A program made the translations under genes and the position numbers. Below, one piece after another: positions 1 through 7,851 of a DNA stretch of 64,000 bases. Position 1 is the stretch's first letter. The number at the start of each line of letters is the position of its first letter. This DNA is from Actinomycetospora soli (GTDB lineage: Bacteria > Actinomycetota > Actinomycetes > Mycobacteriales > Pseudonocardiaceae): the NCBI RefSeq assembly GCF_021026295.1, contig NZ_JAJNDA010000013.1, positions 124,001 to 188,000 of the forward strand. Reading direction: 5' to 3'. Below the pieces are notes generated by a model that ran no database searches, was not told the origin of the DNA, and saw only the letters and a list, made by a program, of their open reading frames with translations.

Positions 1-132
1 CACCCCGAGCACCGCGCCCGCCGCCACGACCGCGGCCAGGAGCATCCCGGCCGCGCGCGACCGGCGCCGCCGGTGACGCGGTCGGTACCGCGTCCGTGGG
101 GGAGCCGGGTTCCTGCGCACCACCACTCGCAC
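1..132 (-). CDS. N-terminal part of a membrane-anchored or secreted protein (cut by window edge)
   Basis: Only the first 44 codons are inside the window. A GTG at 132 has an AAGGAG ribosome site six bases upstream; in-frame GTGs at 126, 123 and 120 are alternatives. The product opens with an Arg-rich stretch of about 28 residues followed by a hydrophobic run (MLLAAVVAAGAVLGV). This fits a signal anchor or signal peptide of a cell-envelope protein. The frame stays open to the edge. No function can be given. Confidence 0.55.
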   Translation of the reverse strand, partial: MRVVVRRNPAPPRTRYRPRHRRRRSRAAGMLLAAVVAAGAVLGV

Positions 133-143
133 CGCTCGCTCCT

Positions 144-157
144 TCCCGACGCCGGGT
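144..157 (-). repeat. Copy of iterated palindromic motif ACCCGNCGTCGGGA
   Basis: Exact copy (N=G) on the minus strand. It ends in GGGA that runs directly into the AAGGAG ribosome site of the partial gene starting at 132, so the copy lies 11 bases before that start codon and reads toward it. Confidence 0.7.
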
Positions 158-221
158 CGGGGCGCGACGCGTGCCCCCGATCTCCCGGCCGGGAAGTGTC
201 GGCGCAGGTCGGAGCCGTGTG

Positions 222-235
222 ACCCGTCGTCGGGA
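222..235 (+). repeat. Copy of iterated palindromic motif ACCCGNCGTCGGGA
   Basis: Exact copy (N=T), in the 235-base gap between the partial gene (start 132) and the stop of the MFS gene (368). Apart from this, the copy at 144-157 and a hairpin at 346-364, I see nothing else in the gap. Confidence 0.7.
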
Positions 236-345
236 AGGCCCACCCGCCAGGAGCACCAGGACCGCTCCGACGGACGATCACGGGCTCGCGGAGAGGGACG
301 ACGGCCCGGGGGAGGACACCCGGACGACCCCGCCTGACGCCGGGT

Positions 346-364
346 CGGGCGGGGTATCCGCCCG
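346..364 (-). terminator. Hairpin downstream of the MFS gene
   Basis: CGGGCGG and CCGCCCG form a perfect 7-bp stem around GGTAT, starting a few bases after the MFS stop codon on the minus strand. Flanking GCCGGG and CCCGGC could add an outer stem. There is no T-tract, as is usual in such G+C-rich genomes. Probable terminator of the two-gene HAD-MFS unit. Confidence 0.45.
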
Positions 365-367
365 GCT

Positions 368-1567
368 TCAGGCCCGGCGCTCGAGGGCCACGCTGACGCC
401 GAACACGACCAGTCCGAGCAGCGGCAGCACCGCGCCGACGAGGGCGGGGGCGTCGTAGCCGAGGCCCGCGGCGAGCACCGCCCCGCCGAGGGCGGCGCCG
501 ATCGCGTTGGCGACGTTGAACGCCGAGTGGAAGCTGGCCGCGGCGAGCGAGGGGCCGTCGGCGGCGAAGTCCATGAGCCGGCCCATGAGCGCCGGACCGG
601 CCGACATCCCGACGAAGCCCAGCAGGAACAGCCCGACGGTCGCCGTCAGCGCCTGGTGGGCGGCGAACACGAACGCCACGAGGACCAGCGTGTAGATCCC
701 GAGCGCGCCCGCGATGGTGGCGCGCGGCGCCCGCTCGGCGAGCCGGCCGCCGACGACGTTGCCCACCGTCATCCCGACGCCCAACGCCCCGAGCAGCAGC
801 GGGACCGTTCCCGCGTCGACGCCGGCCTGGTTCGTCAGGATCGGGTTGATGTAGCTGTACACCGCGAACAGGCCGCCGAAGCCCGCGCTGATCGCGCCGA
901 GCGTGAGCCACACCTGCGGGCGGGTGAGCGCGGTGAGCTCGCCGCGGACGCTGCCGCCCTGGGCGGACGCGGCATCGGGCACGAGGAACGTCACCGCGAG
1001 GACGGTGATCACCGCGATGACCGTGACCGCGAGGTACGCCGACCGCCAGCCGAACGTCTCGCCGAGCCAGGTCGCGGCGGGGACGCCGACGATGTTGGCG
1101 ATGGTCAGGCCCAGCATCACCGCGGCCAGGGCGCGGGCCCGCCGGGCGGGTTCGACCAGCGCGGCCCCCAGCACCGCGGCCGTGCCGAAGTAGGCGCCGT
1201 GCGGCAGCCCGGCGAGGAAGCGCAGCGCCACGAACGGCAGGAACGCGGGCGCGAGCGCGGACAGCGCGTTGAACACCACCAACGCGGTCGCGAGGGCCAC
1301 GATCAGCTTCTTGCGGGCCCACCGGGCGCCGGCGATCGCGATCAGCGGGGCGCCGACGACGACGCCGAGCGCGTAGGCGCTGATGGCCACACCCGCCGTC
1401 GGGACGGAGACCCCGAGATCGGCGGCGAAGCCGGGCAGCACGCCCATGCTGGCGAACTCGGTGGTACCGATGGCGAGCCCGCCGAGGCTCAGCGCGGCGA
1501 GGCTCACGCCGGTGGGGACGGAACGACGGCGGGTGTCGCCGGTCGTGTGCTCGAGGACGGCGCTCAT
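368..1567 (-). CDS. MFS efflux transporter, DHA1/AraJ-like
   Basis: A 399-residue inner-membrane transporter of the major facilitator superfamily, predicted to export small molecules by proton antiport. After a short cytoplasmic head it shows about twelve hydrophobic segments. The motif after TM2 (IAGARWARKKLI) matches the MFS loop 2-3 signature, and the TTEF segment in TM1 is typical of the AraJ/YdhP subgroup of DHA1. The ATG at 1567 overlaps the stop of the upstream phosphatase gene by four bases, so the two are co-transcribed and translationally coupled. The substrate cannot be read from sequence; sugar derivatives, arabinose-like compounds or drugs are all possible. Confidence 0.85.
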   Translation of the reverse strand: MSAVLEHTTGDTRRRSVPTGVSLAALSLGGLAIGTTEFASMGVLPGFAADLGVSVPTAGVAISAYALGVVVGAPLIAIAGARWARKKLIVALATALVVFNALSALAPAFLPFVALRFLAGLPHGAYFGTAAVLGAALVEPARRARALAAVMLGLTIANIVGVPAATWLGETFGWRSAYLAVTVIAVITVLAVTFLVPDAASAQGGSVRGELTALTRPQVWLTLGAISAGFGGLFAVYSYINPILTNQAGVDAGTVPLLLGALGVGMTVGNVVGGRLAERAPRATIAGALGIYTLVLVAFVFAAHQALTATVGLFLLGFVGMSAGPALMGRLMDFAADGPSLAAASFHSAFNVANAIGAALGGAVLAAGLGYDAPALVGAVLPLLGLVVFGVSVALERRA

Positions 1568-2157
1568 CGCGTCAGCTCCAACAGGTCGGTGAGGCTGGGG
1601 AGGGGGAGATCCGCGTCGATCCCCTTGAGTCCGGCGACCCGCGCGCCGGCGGCCTTCCCGGCGGCGGCGCCGGTGGCGGTGTCCTCGACGACGAGGCAGC
1701 GGGTCGGGTCGACGCCGAGCAGCTCGGCGGCCCGCAGGTAGCCCTCGGGGTGGGGCTTGCCGTGGGTGAGCAGGTCGCGGGTGACGAGCAGGGGCGGGGT
1801 GATGCCCGCGGCGCCGAGGCGGAGCTCGGCGAGCCGGGTGTCGGCGCTGGTCACGACCGCCCAGGGCACCTCGGCCCGCGCGAGCGCGACGAGCAGCTCG
1901 TGGGCGCCGGGGGCGGCGACGACGCCGTCGAGGTCGACGTACTCACGCTCGAGCTGGGCGCGGCCGTGCGCCTCGGCGTCCAGGTCGGGGCGCAGCGCAC
2001 GGACGGTGTCGGCGGCGGGGCGACCCGGCATCGTCGCGAGGACGAGGTCCTCGTCGACGTCGTTCTCGCGGGCCCACGCGCGCCACACCCGCTCGACGAC
2101 GGCGTCGGAGTCCACGAGCGTGCCGTCCATGTCGAACAGCACCGCGTCCGGCGTCAT
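1564..2157 (-). CDS. HAD-superfamily sugar-phosphatase-like hydrolase
   Basis: A 197-residue cytoplasmic phosphatase of the haloacid dehalogenase superfamily, subfamily IA with a helical cap. Motif I is FDMDGTLVD with nucleophile D9 and acid/base D11, motif II is the TS pair near 103-104, motif III the Lys of HGKPHP, and motif IV the ED of VVEDTATG. The fold resembles 2-deoxyglucose-6-phosphate phosphatase and beta-phosphoglucomutase relatives. The ATG at 2157 is chosen because GGAGG lies just upstream and the protein then begins right before motif I. It forms an operon with the MFS transporter and is divergent from the ROK gene. The substrate is inferred only by family. Confidence 0.82.
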   Translation of the reverse strand: MTPDAVLFDMDGTLVDSDAVVERVWRAWARENDVDEDLVLATMPGRPAADTVRALRPDLDAEAHGRAQLEREYVDLDGVVAAPGAHELLVALARAEVPWAVVTSADTRLAELRLGAAGITPPLLVTRDLLTHGKPHPEGYLRAAELLGVDPTRCLVVEDTATGAAAGKAAGARVAGLKGIDADLPLPSLTDLLELTR

Positions 2158-2201
2158 CACCCCTCCGTTCATCTCGTGGTCGCTTTTTCTCGCCAACCGA
2201 G

Positions 2202-2207
2202 CATAAT
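2202..2207 (+). promoter_or_regulatory. -10 element CATAAT of a leaderless promoter
   Basis: CATAAT lies six bases before the GTG at 2214 in an unusually A/T-rich patch, so transcription would begin at or next to the start codon of the ROK gene. No convincing -35 is seen. Confidence 0.5.
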
Positions 2208-2213
2208 GGTCGT

Positions 2214-3491
2214 GTGTTCCCGACGACGGGTCCCGACCCCGGATCCCGGTGTGAACCCGGTCGCGCCGCGGTCGACCGCTGGCGCACCGCGGCCCGCGTG
2301 CTGGACGCGGTCCGGTGCGCGCCCGGGCTGACGCGGGTCGCCCTCGCCGACGAGCTGCGGCTGTCGAGCGCCACGACCACCGAGACCGTGGCCCGGTTGC
2401 GCGCCGCCGGCTGGGTCGAGGAGGAGCGGGCGCCGGTCTCGGGCCGGGGCCGCCCGACGACGCGCCTCGTGCCCGCTCCCGACGGGCCGACCGTGCTCGG
2501 GCTGGACCTGCGGCACGAGGACTGGCGGCTCGGCGTCGCGGGACTCGACGGGGTGCCCACGGTGGTGGCTTCCGGACGGCGGGCCCGCGCCTGCCCCGAG
2601 GAGGTGGCCCGGGCCGTCGGCGCCCGGGGCGCGCTGGCGCTGGCGGTGTCGTTCCCGGCGCCGCTCGCCGACGGCCGCGTGGTCCGCTCCGGGGAGCTCG
2701 ACTGGACGACGCTGGACCTCGCGCGGCTCACCGGGACCGGGTCGCTGCCGGTCCTGCAGGGCAACGACGCGACCCTCGCCGGGCTGGCCGAGGCACGGTC
2801 GGGGGCCGCGGCGGGCGTGGGGACGGCGCTCACGGTGCTGGTCGAGGTCGGCCTCGGCGGCACGCTGCTCATCGACGGTCGCCCGCAGACCGGGGCGCAC
2901 GGGGCCGCGGGGGAGTTCGGGCACCTGCCGTTCGGCGACCCGGCGGTGGTCTGCGCCTGCGGGGCGCGCGGCTGCTGGGGCCCCGAGGTCGACGGGTACG
3001 GCCTGGCCCGCCGCCTCGGCGTACCTGCGCCGACGGACCCGCGCACGTTCGCGGCGACGGTGCTCGACCGGTCCGACCCCGCCGCCGCGGCCGCGGTGTC
3101 CGGGGCGTCGGCGGCGCTCGGTCGCGGCCTCGCGGGCCTGGTCAACGCGCACGACCCCGACGTCGTCGTCCTCGGCGGCCTCGCCCCGCGCCTGCGCGGC
3201 GCGGCGTTCGACGAGACCTACCGGGCGGGCCTGATGAGCTGGCGCCGGGACGCGCCGCCGCCGGTGCGCGACGCCGTGCACGGGTCGGACGCCGCCCTGC
3301 ACGGCGCGGTCGCCCTGGCCCTCGACGAGGTGACGAGCGCCGAGGGGCTGGCCCGTGCGGCGCTCGCGGCCGAGTCCGTCCCGACGGCGGGTCCCGCCGC
3401 GCGGCTGGACGCCCTGGACACCGAGGTGCGCCGCGGCCGGCGCGCCCGGCGGAACACCCCCGAGGAGACCGACCATGACCGCACCGGCTGA
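2214..3491 (+). CDS. ROK-family transcriptional regulator / sugar kinase-like protein
   Basis: A 425-residue ROK (repressor, ORF, kinase) protein. Residues about 25-65 form a winged helix-turn-helix, so it is more likely a sugar-responsive regulator than a kinase. The ROK domain follows, with the zinc motif CACGARGC near 246-253 and the GEFGHLP segment. The GTG start at 2214 is favoured by a -10 hexamer six bases upstream; a copy of the iterated motif (2218-2231) then forms codons 2-6. The gene diverges from the HAD-MFS unit, a plausible target. Its 3' end overlaps the SRPBCC gene by 17 bases. The last 30 residues are Arg-rich and family-atypical. Confidence 0.8.
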   Translation: MFPTTGPDPGSRCEPGRAAVDRWRTAARVLDAVRCAPGLTRVALADELRLSSATTTETVARLRAAGWVEEERAPVSGRGRPTTRLVPAPDGPTVLGLDLRHEDWRLGVAGLDGVPTVVASGRRARACPEEVARAVGARGALALAVSFPAPLADGRVVRSGELDWTTLDLARLTGTGSLPVLQGNDATLAGLAEARSGAAAGVGTALTVLVEVGLGGTLLIDGRPQTGAHGAAGEFGHLPFGDPAVVCACGARGCWGPEVDGYGLARRLGVPAPTDPRTFAATVLDRSDPAAAAAVSGASAALGRGLAGLVNAHDPDVVVLGGLAPRLRGAAFDETYRAGLMSWRRDAPPPVRDAVHGSDAALHGAVALALDEVTSAEGLARAALAAESVPTAGPAARLDALDTEVRRGRRARRNTPEETDHDRTG

Positions 3492-3915
3492 GGACCTCGT
3501 GGTCCGACGGACCTACCCCGACCCGGTGGAGGACATCTGGTCCGCCCTGACCGAGTCGGACCGACTCGGGCGCTGGTTCGGCACCTGGACCGGGGACCCC
3601 GCGACCGGCACGGTCCGCCTCACCGTGACGGGCGAGGTCGACGCGGGTGGTGCGGTCGACGATCCGGTCGACGTGGTGATCGAGGTCTGCGAGCCCCCGC
3701 ACCGCCTCGTGGTCGACCTCCCGTCCGGCTCGGACTCGTGGCACCTCGACGTCACGCTCTCCGCGCACGGCGACGGCACCGAGCTCGTCCTCACCCAGCG
3801 CCTCGACGGCACCGTCGCGCGCGAGGACCTCGCCGCCGGCTGGACGTGGTACCTCGCCCGGCTCGCCGCCGCGCAGTCGGGCGAGCCGATGCCGCCGTGG
3901 GACCCCGCGGCCTGA
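3475..3915 (+). CDS. SRPBCC (AHSA1-type) domain protein
   Basis: A 146-residue single-domain protein of the START-like SRPBCC superfamily, AHSA1/polyketide-cyclase type. The early pattern YPDPVEDIWSALTESDRLGRWF and the later W-Y-L motif in the C-terminal helix are the family marks. Such proteins bind hydrophobic ligands; many in actinobacteria sit next to regulators and have no known substrate. The ATG at 3475 overlaps the end of the ROK gene in another frame, which suggests coupled translation. Confidence 0.8.
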   Translation: MTAPAEDLVVRRTYPDPVEDIWSALTESDRLGRWFGTWTGDPATGTVRLTVTGEVDAGGAVDDPVDVVIEVCEPPHRLVVDLPSGSDSWHLDVTLSAHGDGTELVLTQRLDGTVAREDLAAGWTWYLARLAAAQSGEPMPPWDPAA

Positions 3916-3976
3916 CCACCCGCGTGCAGGGTCTGCCGACCCGTCCGCTTTCTGGCCCGCGCACCGCGGCGCGGCC

Positions 3977-3982
3977 TAGCGT
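3977..3982 (+). promoter_or_regulatory. -10 element TAGCGT, leaderless promoter
   Basis: TAGCGT is followed by eight bases and then the GTG at 3991. There is no ribosome site before that start, which fits a leaderless transcript of the activator gene. Confidence 0.45.
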
Positions 3983-3990
3983 CCGGGGGT

Positions 3991-5802
3991 GTGACGGCGG
4001 CCCGCGTGCTCGACGCCGCCCGCGAACGTTTCCGGCGCGGCGGTCGGGCGGCGCTGCCCGACGGGGTCGTCCGCGAGGAGATCGTGGCGTCCTGGGAGCG
4101 CTCGCCCACCGTCCCGGCGGACCCCCCGTTCGTCGGGCACCACGACGGCGGCCCGCTCGTCGCGGCCGCCGACGCCGTCCTGCACCGGTTCGCCCGCGAG
4201 AACGGCGGGTCGGGGTGGTCGGTCGCGCTCGTCGGTGACGACGGCGTCGTCCGGGTGCGCTACGACACCGACCCGGCGCTCGGCGAACTCCTCGACGCGG
4301 CCGGGTTCGTGCCGGGTCACCGCTGCGACGAGGAGTCCGTCGGGACCACGGCGGCGGCGGTCGGCGGACGCCTGCGCCGCACCGTGCTCGTCGAGGGCCC
4401 GGAACACCTCCACCCCGCCTGGCGGGTGTTCCGGGAGGCGGCCGCCCCGGTCGTCGGCGGCGGAATCGTGCTGGTCGCGCACGCCGGGGACCCCGCCCCG
4501 CCCGCCGTGGCCCGGCTGCTCGCCGACGCCGTGGCAGACCACGACGAGCGCGACCGGCGCCGCCGGGTGCTCGCCGTCCACGACGCGATGTCCGCCCTCC
4601 GCGCGGAGGGCGTGCCGTGGGTGGTCGCGGCGACCGGCGACGAGACCTGGCTGGGCCGCGAGGTGGCCGGGCTGCCCGACGCCGACCGGCGCACCCTCGG
4701 CGACACGCTCACCGCCTGCGTCCTGCTCGACGAGACCGGCGGCCCCCGCCACCTCGACCTGCCGTCCGGGACGTGCGCCGAGGTCGACCTGCGGGAGATC
4801 CGCGGGGAGGACGGCGAACTGTTCGGCGCGGTCCTGGCGGGCGGCCCGGTGGCGGTGCACGCGGGCGCCGGGCGGGTCAGCGTCGCGGCACGCGAGGCGC
4901 GGCGCCGGCAGGGCTCGCACGTCGCGCCCACCGCCCGGCGGGACTTCGCGGCGGACCTGCGCCGCGACCCGACGTCGGGGGAGGAGGCGCGGCGACGCGC
5001 GACGCAGGACCTGTTCGGGCCCTACGACCGGATGCGCCGCGACGCCACCGCCGCGCTCGGCCGCCGGCGGCACCTACTGCTGGTGGGCGAGACCGGGGTG
5101 GGCAAGCGGACCCTCGCGCGCGAACGCTTCCTCTCGCTGTTCCCGCGCGGTACGTCGACGACCGTGGACTGCTCCGGCCCGGTCGACGACCTGCGCCTCG
5201 ACCCCGCCGGCGCCGACGCCCACCTGGTGCTGCTCGACCAGGTGCACGCCCTGACCCCGGTCGCGGCCCGCCGGCTCGACGAGGCGCTCCGCCCGCTGAC
5301 CGCGATGCCCGGCCGCGTGGTGGTCGTCGGCTGTCTCGACTCGAGCGCGGTCGACGCCGGGCGTCCGTACGGCCTGCTCCTGCGCCACTTCCACGACACG
5401 GTGCGTGTCCCCGCCCTGCGCCACCGCACCGACGAGCTCGCCGGGATCGCGCAGGCGGTGCTGCGCTCGACCAGCGGCGGCCGGTCGGTGCGGCTCTCCC
5501 ACCAGGTCGTCCGGGTGCTCGAGGGCTACGCGTGGCCCGGCAACATCGCCGAGCTCGAGGACGTGCTGCGCTACGTCGTCGCGCGCAAGCCGGTCGGCAT
5601 CGTGCAGCCGCCCGACCTGCCGGCGCTGTGCTTCACGAGCGCGCCGCGCCTGACGATGCTCGAGACCGCGCAGGCCGACGCCATCATCCACGCGCTCTAC
5701 GAGACGCGTGGCAACCGCTACAAGGCCGCCGCGATGCTCGGGATCGCGCGCTCGTCGCTCTACCGCAAGATCGACGCCTTCGGGATCAGCTACATCGCCT
5801 GA
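3991..5802 (+). CDS. GAF / AAA+ / Fis-type transcriptional activator (AcoR-MimR-like)
   Basis: A 603-residue regulator of the acetoin/glycerol-metabolism activator family. Residues about 70-200 form a GAF-like sensor, about 340-530 an AAA+ domain, and 560-600 a Fis-type helix-turn-helix (RYKAAAMLGIARSSLYRKI). Walker A is GETGVGKRTL near 365. The Walker B position reads LLDQV instead of the usual LDE, and the GAFTGA loop that contacts sigma-54 is absent. Actinobacteria lack sigma-54, and MimR-type relatives work without it. It ends 149 bases before a zinc alcohol dehydrogenase with an inverted repeat in its promoter, so that gene is the likely target. Confidence 0.82.
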   Translation: MTAARVLDAARERFRRGGRAALPDGVVREEIVASWERSPTVPADPPFVGHHDGGPLVAAADAVLHRFARENGGSGWSVALVGDDGVVRVRYDTDPALGELLDAAGFVPGHRCDEESVGTTAAAVGGRLRRTVLVEGPEHLHPAWRVFREAAAPVVGGGIVLVAHAGDPAPPAVARLLADAVADHDERDRRRRVLAVHDAMSALRAEGVPWVVAATGDETWLGREVAGLPDADRRTLGDTLTACVLLDETGGPRHLDLPSGTCAEVDLREIRGEDGELFGAVLAGGPVAVHAGAGRVSVAAREARRRQGSHVAPTARRDFAADLRRDPTSGEEARRRATQDLFGPYDRMRRDATAALGRRRHLLLVGETGVGKRTLARERFLSLFPRGTSTTVDCSGPVDDLRLDPAGADAHLVLLDQVHALTPVAARRLDEALRPLTAMPGRVVVVGCLDSSAVDAGRPYGLLLRHFHDTVRVPALRHRTDELAGIAQAVLRSTSGGRSVRLSHQVVRVLEGYAWPGNIAELEDVLRYVVARKPVGIVQPPDLPALCFTSAPRLTMLETAQADAIIHALYETRGNRYKAAAMLGIARSSLYRKIDAFGISYIA

Positions 5803-5871
5803 CGCGCCGCCCCGGTCCGTCCCGCCTGCGGGACACCTGCCCTCGTGGGCCCGCGGACGGCCGTCGCGGAG

Positions 5872-5888
5872 TGTCCCGGAATCGGACA
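5872..5888. promoter_or_regulatory. Inverted repeat TGTCC-N7-GGACA, candidate activator site
   Basis: A perfect 5-bp inverted repeat with a seven-base spacer, centred about 33 bases upstream of a TAGCGT -10 hexamer. The position and its place right behind the activator gene suggest a binding site for that Fis-type protein. A partial half-site (GGACAC) lies at 5831-5836. Confidence 0.45.
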
Positions 5889-5909
5889 GTCGGGCTGTGG
5901 CCCACGCCA

Positions 5910-5915
5910 TAGCGT
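5910..5915 (+). promoter_or_regulatory. -10 element TAGCGT of the alcohol dehydrogenase promoter
   Basis: TAGCGT preceded by an A/T-richer patch. Start of transcription would be near 5922, giving a leader of about 30 bases with GGAGG before the ATG at 5952. Confidence 0.45.
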
Positions 5916-5951
5916 CGAGGACGCTCAGCGGGCGAACCAGCGGAGGTCGCG

Positions 5952-6995
5952 ATGAAGGCCCTTGTGTACCACGGACCCGGCCAGAAGGCGTGGGAGGACG
6001 TTCCCGACGCCGCGATCGTCGAACCCACCGACGTCGTGGTCAAGGTCGACACCACCACCATCTGCGGCACCGACCTGCACATCCTGCAGGGCGACGTGCC
6101 GGCGGTGACCGACGGCCGCATCCTCGGGCACGAGGCCGTCGGCACGGTGACCGAGGTCGGCGGCGCGGTCCGCGGGTTCTCGGTGGGCGACCGGGTCCTC
6201 GTCCCGGCGATCACGAAGTGCGGGCGCTGCGAGTACTGCCAGCGCGGCATGCCGTCGCACTGCCAGACCGTCGGCGGGATCGGCTGGATCTTCGGCCACC
6301 TCATCGACGGCACGCAGGCCGAGTACGTGCGCGTGCCCTACGCCGACACCTCCCTCTACATCGTGCCGCCGGAGGTCACCGACGAGCAGGCCATCTTCCT
6401 GGCCGACTCGCTGCCCACCGGGTACGAGGTCGGCGTGCTCGCGGGCGGCGTCCGACCCGGCCACACCGTGGCGGTGGTCGGGGCCGGGGCGGTCGGGCTC
6501 TCCGCGGTCCTGACGACGGGTCTGTGGGGCGCCTCCAAGGTGATCGCCATCGACTCCAACAAGTTCCGGCTCGAGAAGGCCCTCGAGTTCGGCGCGACCG
6601 ACGCGGTCGAGGTCGGCCCGGGCACGGTCTCCGACGTGGTCGGCCTGACCGACGGACTCGGGGTCGACGTCGCGATCGAGGCCGTCGGCTACCCGGAGAC
6701 CCTGCTGACCGCGGCCTCGCTCGTGCGGCCCGGCGGGACGATCGCGAACGTCGGCGTGCACGGCACCCCGGTCGAGATCCCCATGCAGGACATGTGGATC
6801 GCCAACGTGACCCTGACGATGGGCCTGGTCGACACCGTGTCGATCCCGACCCTGCTCAAGATGGTCGCGTCGGGACGCATCCCCGCCGAGAAGATGGGGA
6901 CGCACTCGTTCACGTTCGACCAGATCGACGAGGCGTACGACGTGTTCGGCAACGCCGCGGCGAACCTGGCGCTGAAGGTCGTCATCACGCCCTGA
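5952..6995 (+). CDS. Zinc-dependent alcohol dehydrogenase
   Basis: A 347-residue NAD(P)-linked medium-chain alcohol dehydrogenase. Catalytic zinc ligands are C38 (CGTDLH) and H60-E61 (GHEAVG); four structural-zinc cysteines are at 90, 93, 96 and 104 (CGRCEYCQRGMPSHC). The Rossmann signature VVGAGAVGLS follows near 175. The closest types I recall are secondary-alcohol or isopropanol dehydrogenases beside AcoR/MimR-type activators in propane and acetone metabolism, so a role in short-chain alcohol oxidation is inferred. GGAGG lies eight bases before the ATG. It has its own promoter with an inverted repeat behind the activator gene. Confidence 0.88.
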   Translation: MKALVYHGPGQKAWEDVPDAAIVEPTDVVVKVDTTTICGTDLHILQGDVPAVTDGRILGHEAVGTVTEVGGAVRGFSVGDRVLVPAITKCGRCEYCQRGMPSHCQTVGGIGWIFGHLIDGTQAEYVRVPYADTSLYIVPPEVTDEQAIFLADSLPTGYEVGVLAGGVRPGHTVAVVGAGAVGLSAVLTTGLWGASKVIAIDSNKFRLEKALEFGATDAVEVGPGTVSDVVGLTDGLGVDVAIEAVGYPETLLTAASLVRPGGTIANVGVHGTPVEIPMQDMWIANVTLTMGLVDTVSIPTLLKMVASGRIPAEKMGTHSFTFDQIDEAYDVFGNAAANLALKVVITP

Positions 6996-7068
6996 CCCGG
7001 CACCGGCGGGGGTGGGCGGACGTGCCGCGCACCGGTGGCGGGGGCGGGTTCCGGTGGGGGTGCCCGCC

Positions 7069-7765
7069 CTACCCGGCGGCACCGATGGGTGTCGGCGACC
7101 GACGATCCGGTGGGCAGGGACCCTGGCCGGCGCAGCCCTGGGTCGAGGTGGGCGCCGGGGCTCTCGCGTGCGATCGGGCGCACCGGGCGTCGACGCCGGA
7201 GCCGTCCGGCAGCAGGTCGACCGCGGACGACGGGCAGTCGGAGCGGCCCGCGCTCGTGCGGTCCGACGTCGGCGACGGGGACGGGCGCACAGGGCGCGGG
7301 CCCGTCGGTCGCGGGTGCGAGCTCGTCGTGGCGCAGCTCGTCGTGGGCCTCGGCGGATGCCGGCGCGTCGGGCCGAGCCGTGGCGATCGCGGGCCGGACG
7401 GCGGCGGGCTCCTCGAACCGGAGCTCGTCGTCGAGTTCGTCGTCGAGTTCGTCGTCGTCCAGCTCGTCGGTGCCGGTCTCGTCGAGGTGCGGCCGCAGGA
7501 CCTCGTCGCAGTGCACGCGCAGTTCCCGCGCGACATGTGCCGGGTCGGTGGCCGCGGCGATGGCGGTCAGGAACTCCTCGGCCTCCGCCAGGGCGCCGTC
7601 GTCGTGGCCGTCGGCGGCCAGCGAGGCCAGGCAGTCGAGTACCGCGCGCACGCCGGGGCCGCTGACGGCGCCCGCCGCGACGGCGCGCGCGAGCAGCGGC
7701 AGACCCGAGTCGGCGAGCATCGTCGCCAGCTCGGTACGGGGGTCCGACGGCAGGTCCTGCGGCAT
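7069..7765 (-). CDS. Hypothetical protein, probable frameshift in its second half
   Basis: The first 150 or so codons from the ATG at 7765 have strong G/C third positions. They encode an alpha-helical head, then an acidic repeat (DDELDDELDDEL, from a 12-bp DNA repeat near 7433-7457) and a Pro/Ala-rich part. In that frame coding quality collapses near 7230-7290 and the frame runs on into the antisense of the dehydrogenase gene. The frame whose stop is at 7069 instead shows good coding quality from there (SAVDLLPDGSGVDARC). A single-base indel, or a decayed end, is inferred. The coordinates join both frames. A -10 hexamer at 7773-7778 makes it leaderless. No family recognised. Confidence 0.4.
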
Positions 7766-7772
7766 GATTCGA

Positions 7773-7778
7773 ACACTA
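7773..7778 (-). promoter_or_regulatory. -10 element TAGTGT, leaderless promoter
   Basis: On the minus strand TAGTGT is followed by seven bases and the ATG at 7765, with no ribosome site. Confidence 0.45.
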
Positions 7779-7851
7779 GTACGAGGGTCCGACAGTCACG
7801 CTTCGTCGCGAAGGACGCGGCTCGACCCTCCGCGAGACGCCGCCGTCGGGA

